DNA of 64,000 nucleotides from an uncultured Clostridium sp. (GTDB lineage Bacteria; Bacillota; Clostridia; Lachnospirales; Lachnospiraceae): contig CAMEFI010000009.1 in NCBI GenBank assembly GCA_945915475.1, positions 1 to 64,000 on the forward strand, in the 5' to 3' direction. The notes under the pieces were generated by a model, which was given only the letters and a program-made list of their open reading frames with translations, searched no databases and was not told where the DNA came from. This document shows positions 41,076 through 49,642 of the stretch, in pieces; the stretch's first letter is position 1; each line of letters begins with the position of its first letter. Made by a program: the position numbers and the translations under genes.

Positions 41076-41516
41076 ATGGATATGAAGATCAGCCAGCTGA
41101 CCGGGCAGGCACCTGTTGATACACAGAAGCAGCCCACCAAGGCAGATGACACCTTTAAGTTTACGTTAGTAAGCCATATTGAGAATAGTGAATTACAGGA
41201 AAAACTCTCCGGATTAATGAAGGATATAGAGGAACAGGGCAGCAAGATTGCAAAACACATGGATATCCGGGATATGAAACGATATCGGAATCTGGTGAGG
41301 GAATTCATGAACGAGGTAACCGCTAATTCCCATGAGTTTTCCAGGGAGAACTTTCTTGACCGGAGAGGAAGACACCGTGTATATGGAATTGTGAAGGAAG
41401 TAGACAAATCATTAGATGATCTGGCACAGGAACTTCTGAAAGATGAGAAGGATAACCTTGCCATATTGAACAAGATAGATGATATTCGTGGAATGTTATT
41501 GGATATTTCCACGTGA
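41076..41516 (+). CDS. yaaR: YaaR family (DUF327) protein
   Basis: 146 residues, helical, with the family sequence [14 protein letters not shown]-like helix, [15 protein letters not shown] and [23 protein letters not shown]. YaaR is found between tmk and holB in many Firmicutes; its function is unknown to me. Ribosome site AAGGAGAGG. Confidence 0.88.
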   Translation: MDMKISQLTGQAPVDTQKQPTKADDTFKFTLVSHIENSELQEKLSGLMKDIEEQGSKIAKHMDIRDMKRYRNLVREFMNEVTANSHEFSRENFLDRRGRHRVYGIVKEVDKSLDDLAQELLKDEKDNLAILNKIDDIRGMLLDIST

Positions 41517-41550
41517 TGGACAATGGGCAGATAGAAAGAAGGGATGAAGG

Positions 41551-42546
41551 ATGGCAAATTATAGTGATATCATTGGTCATGAAGATATTGTGAAGCATTT
41601 TAAGAGCAGCATTGAATTGGGAAAGGTATCCCATGCATATATATTGAATGGAGAGAAAGGGTCCGGCAAGAAAACATTAGCGGGGGTGGTTGCAAAATCA
41701 TTGCAATGTGAGTCAGGGGAACCGGATCCCTGTGGAATCTGTAAGTCCTGTTTACAGGCAGAATCCGGGAATCAGCCGGATATTATCTGGGTGAAGCATG
41801 ATAAGCCCAATGTGATTTCCGTGGATGAGATTCGGACACAGATATTAAATGATATTGATCTGAAACCATACAGTAGCCGGTATAAGATCTATATTGTTCC
41901 GGATGCACAGCTTATGAATCCTCAGGCACAGAATGCACTATTGAAGACATTGGAGGAGCCGCCGGAATATGCCATTATTATGTTATTGACAAATAATGTG
42001 GATAGATTTCTTCCAACGATTATTAGTCGGTGTATTGTCCTGAATTTTCGGCCGGTTGAACCATTGCATATGATTGACTATCTGGTGAATCAGATAGGTG
42101 TTGATAAGGAAAAGGCTATTTTCTGTACGGATTTTGCACAGGGCAATTTAGGAAAAGCAGTAAGGCTTGCCATATCACCGGATTATAATGAGATTAAGGA
42201 AGATAGCCTGCGTCTGTTAAGACGGATTCAGGATATGGATATGGAAGAGATTATTCAGGCCGTTCGGAATATGGGTAAGTATAAGCTAGATATTACGGAT
42301 TATATTGATATTATGACTATGTGGTTCCGGGATATCTTAATGGTAAAGATCTCAAACTCCCCGAACAAACTTATTTTCAAAAATGAGTTTTCTGTTATGA
42401 AGAAACAGGCCAGTCATGTTTCCTATGAGGGCTTAGAAGAGATCTTGCAGGCACTTGAGAAATTGAAGATTCGTTTAGAGGCTAATGTGAATTTTGATAT
42501 AGCAATGGAGTTGATGTTGCTGACAATGAAGGAGAACTTGAAATGA
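41551..42546 (+). CDS. holB: DNA polymerase III delta' subunit
   Basis: 331 residues of the clamp-loader AAA+ family: IIGHEDIVKHF near the start, P-loop GEKGSGKKT, zinc ribbon cysteines in CGICKSC with an upstream Cys, and LLKTLEEPPEYAIIML followed by TIISRC, the delta' sensor region. It works with the tau and delta subunits to load the sliding clamp. ATGA overlap with the next gene indicates coupled translation. Confidence 0.95.
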   Translation: MANYSDIIGHEDIVKHFKSSIELGKVSHAYILNGEKGSGKKTLAGVVAKSLQCESGEPDPCGICKSCLQAESGNQPDIIWVKHDKPNVISVDEIRTQILNDIDLKPYSSRYKIYIVPDAQLMNPQAQNALLKTLEEPPEYAIIMLLTNNVDRFLPTIISRCIVLNFRPVEPLHMIDYLVNQIGVDKEKAIFCTDFAQGNLGKAVRLAISPDYNEIKEDSLRLLRRIQDMDMEEIIQAVRNMGKYKLDITDYIDIMTMWFRDILMVKISNSPNKLIFKNEFSVMKKQASHVSYEGLEEILQALEKLKIRLEANVNFDIAMELMLLTMKENLK

Positions 42547-43448
42547 TAGAAGTAATAGGTGTACGGTTCCGTCAGAATGGAAAGATATATTTCTTTTCAC
42601 CTGCAGGGATGGATTTAGAAGTAGGCGATGCAGTTATTGTAGAGACGGTTCGCGGTGTAGAATATGGTAAAGTTGTATTAGGAAAGCGTATGGTTGACGA
42701 AGGCAGTATTACAAGTACACTGAAACCCGTTATCCGTAAAGCAACTGCAGAGGATGATGCAAAACATGAAGCCAATAAGGAGAAATGCAAGGAGGCTTAC
42801 AAGATCTGCTTAGAAAAGATTGCAAAGCATGGCTTGGAGATGAAGCTGATCGATGTAGAGTATACTTTTGACAATAATAAGGTTTTATTCTATTTTACAG
42901 CGGATGGCAGGATTGACTTCCGGGAATTGGTAAAGGATTTAGCAGCGGTGTTCCGAACCAGAATTGAGCTTCGCCAGATTGGTGTGAGGGATGAGACAAA
43001 GATTCTCGGTGGATATGGAATCTGTGGAAGAGAACTGTGCTGCCATACTTATTTATCTGATTTTATTCCGGTATCCATTAAGATGGCAAAGGAGCAGAAC
43101 CTTTCCTTGAATCCTACAAAGATTTCCGGTGTCTGTGGACGGTTGATGTGCTGCCTTAAAAATGAGCAGGAGACCTATGAGTATCTGAATGACAGATTAC
43201 CGAATGTGGGGGATTTTGTCCGTACATTTGATGGCTTTAAGGGTGAAGTCAGCAGTGTCAGTGTGCTTCGTCAGAAGGTGAAAGTTATTGTTTCCACAGA
43301 GGAAGGCGATAAGGAGATTCGGGAATATAAGATAGATGAGCTCAAGTTCAAGCCGAAGAAGAGACGCAATTCGGAGAAGGTAAATGATAAAGAGTTGAAG
43401 GCGTTAGAGGCATTAGAAAAAGATGATGGTGGATCCAGAATTGATTAA
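42543..43448 (+). CDS. ricT: PSP1-domain protein RicT (YaaT)
   Basis: 301 residues. The PSP1 domain carries the cysteines GYGICGRELCCHTYL and GVCGRLMCCLKNE typical of YaaT/RicT, a partner of RicA and RicF in regulating RNA maturation by RNase Y in Bacillus, where it binds Fe-S clusters. The KRRNSEK tail is charged and variable. It overlaps holB by 4 and the next gene by 26 bases. Confidence 0.93.
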   Translation: MIEVIGVRFRQNGKIYFFSPAGMDLEVGDAVIVETVRGVEYGKVVLGKRMVDEGSITSTLKPVIRKATAEDDAKHEANKEKCKEAYKICLEKIAKHGLEMKLIDVEYTFDNNKVLFYFTADGRIDFRELVKDLAAVFRTRIELRQIGVRDETKILGGYGICGRELCCHTYLSDFIPVSIKMAKEQNLSLNPTKISGVCGRLMCCLKNEQETYEYLNDRLPNVGDFVRTFDGFKGEVSSVSVLRQKVKVIVSTEEGDKEIREYKIDELKFKPKKRRNSEKVNDKELKALEALEKDDGGSRID

Positions 43449-44181
43449 CTTTGTAAAAGAAGATGAGAGAATAGATGATTTACAGTGTAAAGGGTACCGG
43501 CTTATTCAGAAACCGAAAGGTTTTTGCTTTGGTGTGGATGCAGTGTTACTCTCTCATTTTGCAAGGGTGAAAAAGGGGCAGAAGGTTTTGGATCTGTGCA
43601 CGGGAAGCGGAGTGATTCCTATTCTTATGGCAGCCAATACGGCAGGGGAACATTTTACCGGATTGGAGTTGCAGGAGGACTATGCGGATATGGCTGACCG
43701 TAGTGTGCAGATGAATGGGTTAGAAGGCCGTATTGACATTGTATGTGGAGATGTGAGGAAGATAAGGGAGCTGTTTCAACCAGCTTCCTTTCCCGTTGTT
43801 ACGGTGAATCCACCCTATATGACAGATCATCATGGACTTAAGAATCTCTATGAGCCGAAGACCATCGCACGGCATGAGGTGACAATTTCCTTAGAAGATG
43901 TCATTGCCGCGGCAAGCTATGTGATGCCGGAAAATGGTACATTTTATATGATACATAAACCATTCCGGTTAGCAGAGATCTTTCAGGTCATGAAGCAGTA
44001 CCGGTTAGAGCCGAAACGGATGCGGTTAATTCAGCCCTATGTGGATAAGGAGCCTACTATGGTAATGGTGGAGGGGTTAAAGGGTGGAAAACAGCGAATT
44101 ACGATAGAACCGTCTCTAATTATATATGAGGCACCGGGTGTCTATACACAGGAGATATATGAGAAATATAACAAATCATAA
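43423..44181 (+). CDS. TrmN6/YabB-type SAM-dependent methyltransferase
   Basis: 252 residues. Motif I is VLDLCTGSGVIPILMA, followed by TGLELQ and the catalytic VNPPYM of N6-adenine and related methyltransferases; the FCFGVDAVLLSHF lead-in is typical of YabB/TrmN6 proteins, which modify an adenine of tRNA-Val in other bacteria. The target here is inferred. The start overlaps ricT by 26 bases behind AAAAAGATG; ATG 43426 is an equal alternative. Confidence 0.9.
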   Translation: MMVDPELINFVKEDERIDDLQCKGYRLIQKPKGFCFGVDAVLLSHFARVKKGQKVLDLCTGSGVIPILMAANTAGEHFTGLELQEDYADMADRSVQMNGLEGRIDIVCGDVRKIRELFQPASFPVVTVNPPYMTDHHGLKNLYEPKTIARHEVTISLEDVIAAASYVMPENGTFYMIHKPFRLAEIFQVMKQYRLEPKRMRLIQPYVDKEPTMVMVEGLKGGKQRITIEPSLIIYEAPGVYTQEIYEKYNKS

Positions 44182-44243
44182 AACAAAAGCATGAAAAGAG
44201 ATTGGTATCTATGCAATCAATGATTCTAGAAAAGAGGAATGGT

Positions 44244-45083
44244 ATGGCAGGAACATTATATATATGTGCGACACCAATTGGAAACTTAGAGGATATTACC
44301 CTTCGCACCTTGCGTATATTGAAGGAAGTGGACTTGATTGCGGCAGAAGATACGAGGCACAGTATCAAGCTGCTGAATCATTTTGAGATAAAGACCCCTA
44401 TGACAAGTTACCATGAATTCAATAAGTATGATAAGGCAAAAATATTAGTAGAGAAAATGCTATCCGGCAGCAATATTGCATTGATTACCGATGCCGGGAC
44501 ACCGGCGATTTCGGACCCGGGAGAAGAACTGGTGCGTCAGTGCCTGGAGGCGGGAGTTCCGGTTACCTCTTTGCCGGGACCATCTGCATTTGTAACAGCA
44601 CTTACCATATCCGGCAGAAAGACAAGACGTTTCTGTTTTGAAGCGTTTCTTCCCTATGATAAGAAAGAAAGGGAAGAGGTGTTATGGGAGCTGAAACAGG
44701 AAACCAGAACTATCCTGTTATATGAAGCACCCCATAAATTAAAAAAAACACTTGCGGATTTGTACGGGGTGTTGGGAGACCGGCCGGTTTCCATTGTCAA
44801 AGAGCTTACCAAAAAGCATGAGACGAATTTTCAGACAACCCTTGGAGGTGCCATTGCCTATTATGAGGAACAGGAACCAAGAGGGGAATATGTACTGGTT
44901 ATAGAGGGTGCAGATCGGACAACTTTGCATGAGGAAGAGGTGAGACCTTTTTTGGAGATGACCATACCGGAACATGTAAACTACTATGTGAGTCAGGGAA
45001 TGGATAAGAAGACGGCAATGAAACAGGCTGCCAAAGATCGGGGAGTTTCCAAACGGGATATCTATCAGGCACTTCTTGAGTGA
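44244..45083 (+). CDS. rsmI: 16S rRNA 2'-O-ribose C1402 methyltransferase
   Basis: 279 residues with the RsmI/YabC signatures ATPIGNLEDITLRTL, AAEDTRHS, ITDAGTPAISDPG and LPGPSAFVTAL. It methylates C1402 of 16S rRNA. I use ATG 44244 behind AAAGAGGA; the longer frame from 44202 begins with an unsupported TTG. It is the last gene of the block in this orientation. Confidence 0.95.
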   Translation: MAGTLYICATPIGNLEDITLRTLRILKEVDLIAAEDTRHSIKLLNHFEIKTPMTSYHEFNKYDKAKILVEKMLSGSNIALITDAGTPAISDPGEELVRQCLEAGVPVTSLPGPSAFVTALTISGRKTRRFCFEAFLPYDKKEREEVLWELKQETRTILLYEAPHKLKKTLADLYGVLGDRPVSIVKELTKKHETNFQTTLGGAIAYYEEQEPRGEYVLVIEGADRTTLHEEEVRPFLEMTIPEHVNYYVSQGMDKKTAMKQAAKDRGVSKRDIYQALLE

Positions 45084-45107
45084 TCTATAAGAGGGAGATG
45101 AAGATAC

Positions 45108-45357
45108 TCAATGAATTTTTTTGCACTGTTCGCTAATTTGTTCTAAGACATCCTGTTGGTCCGACAGAAAATGTTTGAATTGCACAATAAATTCTGTGGG
45201 ATACATGTAGGAACAACTCGTTGGCAGAAGGCTGTCCCCGTTCAATATTTCCAATGTGTTTGGAAGAATACTGCGTCATGTCGGCAACATCCTGTAGCGA
45301 ATAGTCCTGTTTGTGTCTGCATATTCGCAGACGGTTTCCGAACTCATAATAGTTCAT
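45108..45357 (-). pseudogene. Decayed XRE-family HTH regulator, internally deleted and frameshifted
   Basis: From ATG 45357 (good GGGAGGG site) the frame encodes an HTH domain: FGNRLRICRHKQDYSLQDVA, then MTQYSSKHIGNIERGQPSANEL. It then loses sense near 45207 and runs to a stop at 45133. A +1 frame carries on with YMYPTEFIVQFKHFLSDQQD and ends LEQISEQCKKIH at 45108-45110, a plausible original C-terminus. The recognition helix survives but the segment after it is shortened, so a small deletion with frameshift is likely. Activity is doubtful. A similar decayed regulator lies at 38404. Confidence 0.72.
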
Positions 45358-45504
45358 AAAATCCCTCCCCTGTAGATGATACATGCCATGAACTGTGTTC
45401 ATGATGGCATTCGGCAATTTCACCCCTGTAAGCAAGTGAAATTATTTTCATTATAGCATAGTTTGTATGTAAGTGATGCATTGTTGATTCAAACAGCACA
45501 AATG

Positions 45505-46038
45505 TTAACTGTTAATGATCATGCGGGCAAGCATGCAGCTGACCATAAGTGAAACAATCGCAAGAATCAAACCTGCCGGAATGGTCCAGCGGGTTTTTTT
45601 GATGTGGATACTCATATAATAGACAGAAATGGTGTAGAATAAAGTTTCTGTGCAGCTAAGCAGGATGGAGGCAGATAAGCCAATATAAGAATCCGTTCCA
45701 TAGGATTTGAATAGCTCAAATAGCAGACCGTTTGCTCCGGAGGCAGAAAATAACTTGAGGATGGATAAAGGAAGCACCGGTGTGGGAATGTGCAGAAAAC
45801 CGGCTACAGGTTGTAAGATGGTGCATAGCAGATCAAGGGCACCGGACTGGCGAAATACACCGATGGCAACAAATAATCCGATGATGGTGGGAGCAATCCG
45901 GGATACGGTAACAAGACCGTCTTTTGCACCCTTTGTAAAAAGATCAAAAACGGGTTTTTTCTGTAACAGGCCATAGATGACAATAATAAATAAAATAAGA
46001 GGGATGAAAAAGATGGATATAAAATTCAGAAATTTCAT
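45505..46038 (-). CDS. spmB: Spore maturation protein B
   Basis: 177 residues with about five membrane helices and the nucleoside-recognition/Gate domain: APTIIGLFVAIGVFRQSGALD, then STETLFYT-like CTETLFYTISVYY. SpmB works with SpmA in spore core dehydration. The start behind AAGGAGG overlaps the spmA stop by 4 bases. No gene occupies 45436-45504. Confidence 0.92.
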   Translation of the reverse strand: MKFLNFISIFFIPLILFIIVIYGLLQKKPVFDLFTKGAKDGLVTVSRIAPTIIGLFVAIGVFRQSGALDLLCTILQPVAGFLHIPTPVLPLSILKLFSASGANGLLFELFKSYGTDSYIGLSASILLSCTETLFYTISVYYMSIHIKKTRWTIPAGLILAIVSLMVSCMLARMIINS

Positions 46039-46631
46039 AATACCTCCTTGTTAGAATCCAGTAGTTTGCACAAGATGACTGCAAGCACAGTGGTGATTGT
46101 GGTGGCGACAAGGGAAGGTCCGATGATAGCCAATGGTGTGGTACTCCCGTATTTGCTGCGGTAGGCAATCATATTCATGGGAATTAACTGGAGAGAAGAA
46201 ATATTTAGGATCAGGAAAGTACACATCTCTGAACTGGCAGTATCAGAGGTATTTCCACGTTCCTGTTCGAATGCTTTTAATTCTTTCATGGCAGCTAAGC
46301 CGGTGGGAGTACAAGCCCAGCCAAGACCAAGTATGTTGGCAATGAAATTGGCACAGATATAATCTCCGGCCGGATGGGAAGGAGGCAGATGCGGGAAAAG
46401 GAATCGAAGCAGTGGGCGCATTCGGATTGTAAGCTGTCTGGTAAGCCCGCTTCCCTCTGCAATTGAGAGAAAACCGTTCCACATGGCAATGATACCAGCC
46501 ATCACCAGCAACAGATCAACAGCATCCTGTGTAGATTCTAATATGGTATTGCTTATAGATTCCAAATTCCCGGTAAATGCAGCAGTTATGATACCCATAA
46601 TGAGCAAGATACCCCAAAGCAGATTCAGCAT
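46035..46631 (-). CDS. spmA: Spore maturation protein A
   Basis: 198 residues with membrane helices and the SpmA sequence AMWNGFLSIAEGSGLT, FIANILGLGWACTPTGLAA and LILNISSLQLIPMNMIAYR. It forms a pair with spmB, the two genes overlapping by 4 bases, and identifies the host as a (potential) spore former. The start follows AGGAGGG. Confidence 0.93.
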   Translation of the reverse strand: MLNLLWGILLIMGIITAAFTGNLESISNTILESTQDAVDLLLVMAGIIAMWNGFLSIAEGSGLTRQLTIRMRPLLRFLFPHLPPSHPAGDYICANFIANILGLGWACTPTGLAAMKELKAFEQERGNTSDTASSEMCTFLILNISSLQLIPMNMIAYRSKYGSTTPLAIIGPSLVATTITTVLAVILCKLLDSNKEVL

Positions 46632-46655
46632 AGTGTTCCCTCCTGGTATATGTAT

Positions 46656-46670
46656 ATGAAATTATTTCAT
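46656..46670. promoter_or_regulatory. 15-bp palindrome between spmA and abrB-like gene
   Basis: ATGAAAT-T-ATTTCAT, a perfect dyad in an A+T-rich divergent promoter region. It could be an operator for a small regulator such as the AbrB-like protein next to it, but chance is possible in such sequence. Confidence 0.35.
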
Positions 46671-46712
46671 AAAAATGAAAATTTTGTAAAATATAAAAAA
46701 TGTACATTGATT

Positions 46713-46740
46713 TTGACAGATTTTCATGCTACTCTATGGA
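46713..46740 (+). promoter_or_regulatory. Possible promoter of the AbrB-family gene
   Basis: A consensus -35 TTGACA (46713-46718), 16 bases, and a poorer TATGGA (46735-46740). The start codon lies 45 bases downstream behind AAGGAG. Confidence 0.55.
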
Positions 46741-46784
46741 TTAGAGGTGGGAGGAGTACCATTGCATAGGAAGGAGCGAGAACT

Positions 46785-47039
46785 ATGAAGTCAACTGGTA
46801 TCGTGAGAAATCTGGACAACCTTGGACGTGTCACTCTGCCCATCGAGTTACGACGCAGTCTGAATATTGACATTAAAGATCCGGTTGAGATATTTGTGGA
46901 TGGTGATAGTATTGTATTGAAGAAGTACCAACCCGCAGATATTTTTACAGGAAGTAATAAGGACCTGGTAGAATACAGGGGAAAGATGGTTAGCAAAGAT
47001 ACGATTCGGGAGTTGGTAAAGCTTGCAGGAATTGAATAG
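46785..47039 (+). CDS. AbrB/SpoVT-family transition-state regulator
   Basis: 84 residues. The N-terminal swapped-hairpin DNA-binding domain reads MKSTGIVRNLDNLGRVTLPI and ELRRSLNIDIKDPVEIFVDG, as in AbrB and its clostridial relatives; the C-terminal part is short. Such proteins control growth-to-stationary phase genes. In Bacillus abrB also follows the yabB-yabC block, which supports orthology. The single gene has its own promoter and terminator. Confidence 0.93.
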   Translation: MKSTGIVRNLDNLGRVTLPIELRRSLNIDIKDPVEIFVDGDSIVLKKYQPADIFTGSNKDLVEYRGKMVSKDTIRELVKLAGIE

Positions 47040-47051
47040 ATAGAACGGACA

Positions 47052-47107
47052 AAGAAGGGTTATTTTCATGCATTCGGTAAGAAGCGTATGGGAATAACCC
47101 TTCTTTT
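47052..47107 (+). terminator. Terminator after the AbrB-family gene
   Basis: AAGAAGGGTTATT (47052-47064) pairs with AATAACCCTTCTT (47093-47105), with an inner CATGC/GCGTATG region and a T-run. Confidence 0.85.
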
Positions 47108-47174
47108 GTATATTTTGCACAAAACAGATTGGCAAAAATTTATCCATTTCTATTTTAAGAATCGTTACTATTTC

Positions 47175-47202
47175 TTGAAAAATTTACGATATTATGTATA
47201 CT
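47175..47202 (+). promoter_or_regulatory. Promoter of the exosortase G locus
   Basis: TTGAAA (47175-47180), a 16-base spacer and TATACT (47197-47202), about 37 bases before the first start codon. It is the only good promoter ahead of seven co-directional, mostly overlapping genes. Confidence 0.7.
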
Positions 47203-47238
47203 AGAACATATCAGTAAGTTTTGTCAGGTGGTGAGAGT

Positions 47239-47673
47239 GTGCGTTGCTATTATGTAAGCAGATATTATCTGAATGCGAGTCATAGTTTTCATGGGAGCAG
47301 GGAAACCGCACATTCCCATACCTTTACCATTGTGCTTTATGTTGGAAAGCGAAAAGAAGAGACAGAATCTCCTATGGAGATTGTGGATCAGTATGCAGAG
47401 GAAATGATCAAAGAACTGGAAGGACAATATTTGAACGAGCTTCCTGCCTTTTGCAATACCGAAGCAGGTATCGAGGATATTGGCAATTATTTATATGAGA
47501 CATTAAAGGTGAAATACCGAAGCACTAATTTTTCATTATACCAGTTGGATATTGCAGACAATCCACTATCCATATACAGGGTGGCGGACCGGATCCTGCT
47601 TCCCACATTGAATATGGAGAACAGCAAAGACAATTATGATGTCATTATCGAGCAGAAGAGGATAATGGATTAG
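47239..47673 (+). CDS. PTPS-related small protein of the exosortase G system
   Basis: About 144 residues with the fold of 6-pyruvoyl-tetrahydropterin synthase/QueD: YYLNASHSFHG and AHSHTFTIVLYV hold the three zinc histidines, and a later NFSLYQLDIADNP supplies the substrate side. In exosortase G loci such small PTPS-related proteins are a hallmark; their reaction there is unknown. A paralogue lies at 52116. I use GTG 47239, which aligns with the paralogue's start and follows GGTGGTGAG; TTG 47221 is a longer alternative. Confidence 0.75.
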   Translation: MRCYYVSRYYLNASHSFHGSRETAHSHTFTIVLYVGKRKEETESPMEIVDQYAEEMIKELEGQYLNELPAFCNTEAGIEDIGNYLYETLKVKYRSTNFSLYQLDIADNPLSIYRVADRILLPTLNMENSKDNYDVIIEQKRIMD

Positions 47674-47693
47674 AATACGAAAGGATGATACAT

Positions 47694-49052
47694 ATGAGAA
47701 AGATAACAGCCATTTTATGCGTATGTATTCTTGTTTTACAATTTGGAAATGTGAGCGCTTTTGCTCAGGGAATCGATGGCAATAATGGAACAATGAATAT
47801 CAGTGCGGATAGTTCCTACATTTATATCAGTTATGAAGGAAAATGGTCTAACTATATTGGTGAACAGATTACGGTGGCAGCCGATAATGGGGTAAATCTT
47901 GGTGCTCTCAGTGGGATTACCATTAATCAGAGTAATGACGGAGATGGTGGAAGCCTGACGGTACGCAATGCATGGAGCAGTGCAATCTCCGGGGCGTCGG
48001 GAACAGTTAGTAACAGCGGGAAACAGCAATACTACGGATATGAGAGCATGAAATGGAGCATCCAGGTACCGGTGAGTGCCTATTCTGATTATTCCTTTTC
48101 CGGATTGAATCTTACCTGGGGAGGTAAGACGGTGAGCCTTTCTGTGTCAAGTGGTTCTGCCACAGAGAAGACGGAGGAGAAAACAACAGAAATAACGACA
48201 GAGACAACCGGTGAACAGGAAAAGACAACGGAAGTGGCGACAGAGACCGCAACAGAGCAGGAGACATCCACAGAGACAGCAGGTACAGAAGATAATACAG
48301 AGGTGTCCACAGAGACAGTCAGTACAGAAAATAACACGGAAACGTCCACAGAAGTGGTCACTACAGAAGATACCACAGAGACCTCAACGGTAACCACAGA
48401 GGATGTTAGCACACAGGAGACGACGGAAGAGGACAAGGAAGAAGTGATTGTAACCGGTGGTGTGCAGATTGATGGAATGTATGATGACTGGAAGGATATC
48501 CCGAAGACGGAGATCACATATACAAGCAATAATGCGAAATGTAATCATTACGGTCAGCTGTATACGGATGGAGACCGGTTATATGCTCATTTTCAGACAC
48601 ATGACCTGTATGAAAGCTATATGCAGATTCAGATATGGAATCTCACCATCAATGGACAATCCTTTGCTTTGCAGATTCTTCCGGCTAACAGTGATGGTTC
48701 CATTGCGTGGGGAACGAATTATCAGTCAGAAGGCAGCCACACCAATCTAAAGGTATATATCGGATATTACAATGAATGTGATAGCCAGGTTGTCTATACG
48801 GTATATGATGAAAAACATGCACCGGATACACCGGGAGACGAAGTGGAATTTTCTATCAGTATGAAACGATTATCTGAAATAACCGGTATTGAACAGGATC
48901 AGATGGGTACGATTACGCTTTCCAATCCGAATCTGGGCGGCGAGGGTGTAACCATCGCCGGTTCCTCTACAGGACCGGTTGCAGGTGTGGCTGCAGCATT
49001 TTTTCTGGCAGCTGCTTATTTTAAGAAGAAAAAGGGATTGAAGCAGGCATGA
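47694..49052 (+). CDS. Firmicu-CTERM surface protein, predicted XrtG substrate
   Basis: 452 residues with a signal peptide (about 1-24), a first beta-domain (about 25-155), a Thr/Glu-rich linker (about 160-255; TETVSTENNTETSTEVV-type repeats) and a second domain (about 260-420; GVQIDGMYDDWKDIPKTEI). The C-terminus has a short motif STGPVAGVAAAFFLAAAYF, a membrane helix and basic KKKKG, which is the Firmicu-CTERM type of sorting signal. The adjacent exosortase, 4 bases overlapping, should cut and transfer it (inference). I use ATG 47694 behind AAGGA; ATG 47685 falls on that site. Confidence 0.8.
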   Translation: MRKITAILCVCILVLQFGNVSAFAQGIDGNNGTMNISADSSYIYISYEGKWSNYIGEQITVAADNGVNLGALSGITINQSNDGDGGSLTVRNAWSSAISGASGTVSNSGKQQYYGYESMKWSIQVPVSAYSDYSFSGLNLTWGGKTVSLSVSSGSATEKTEEKTTEITTETTGEQEKTTEVATETATEQETSTETAGTEDNTEVSTETVSTENNTETSTEVVTTEDTTETSTVTTEDVSTQETTEEDKEEVIVTGGVQIDGMYDDWKDIPKTEITYTSNNAKCNHYGQLYTDGDRLYAHFQTHDLYESYMQIQIWNLTINGQSFALQILPANSDGSIAWGTNYQSEGSHTNLKVYIGYYNECDSQVVYTVYDEKHAPDTPGDEVEFSISMKRLSEITGIEQDQMGTITLSNPNLGGEGVTIAGSSTGPVAGVAAAFFLAAAYFKKKKGLKQA

Positions 49053-49642
49053 TCAATTGGTTTGTCATTTTGTTATTCATTATATGGATATATGTCCTTT
49101 TCACGATGAAGCGTGCCAAAATGGGTGTGTGGTATTTTCTTTGTGGGAGCGTGGGGATGTTCGTATTTGGGATGATTGTTCTTGAACCGCTTATTGTGAA
49201 TCCTTTGCAAAAAGCAGTGTCGGCGGTAGCGGGACTGTTGGGGGAGGTAACAGGGGTATACGATTCCTATTTCCAACAGGGAATTCTGTTCATAAAAAGA
49301 GGTACGGAAAGTCTTTCCCTCTATATTGATTTTGAGTGTTCCGGGGTGATTGAAATGCTGGCATTTTTATCACTCCTATGGTTTTTTCCGGTGTATGAGA
49401 TATATGAGAGAGCCGTGGTAAGTATTGTAGGTGTATTTACCATTTTTGCAGCCAATGTAATTCGGATATTTCTTATCTGTCTGTTAATATATCTGTTTGG
49501 CAACCAGATATATTTCTTTGCCCATACAGTGATTGCCCGTATCTTCTTCTATGGATGTTCGGTGATTTTGTATTTTTATGTATTTACAAAGCCGCAGATT
49601 GTACGTCAGAAAGTTGGTGCTTTTCATTATGACCGCAATTAA
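49049..49642 (+). CDS. xrtG: Exosortase family protein XrtG
   Basis: 197 residues, seven or so membrane helices, with the exosortase catalytic residues in order: C97 in DFECSGVIEM, R139 in AANVIRIF and H159 in FFAHTVIARI. XrtG is the Gram-positive exosortase, paired with a Firmicu-CTERM substrate, a glycosyltransferase and PTPS-related proteins, all present here. It is a membrane cysteine protease/transpeptidase that removes and probably replaces the C-terminal helix of its substrate. Overlaps ATGA with the substrate gene. Confidence 0.92.
   Translation: MINWFVILLFIIWIYVLFTMKRAKMGVWYFLCGSVGMFVFGMIVLEPLIVNPLQKAVSAVAGLLGEVTGVYDSYFQQGILFIKRGTESLSLYIDFECSGVIEMLAFLSLLWFFPVYEIYERAVVSIVGVFTIFAANVIRIFLICLLIYLFGNQIYFFAHTVIARIFFYGCSVILYFYVFTKPQIVRQKVGAFHYDRN

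Noticed and set aside
47224-48529. Minus-strand open frames opposite the PTPS and Firmicu-CTERM genes
   Set aside because: Low-complexity Ser/Val products are the mirror of Thr/Glu-rich coding sequence; no starts with ribosome sites.
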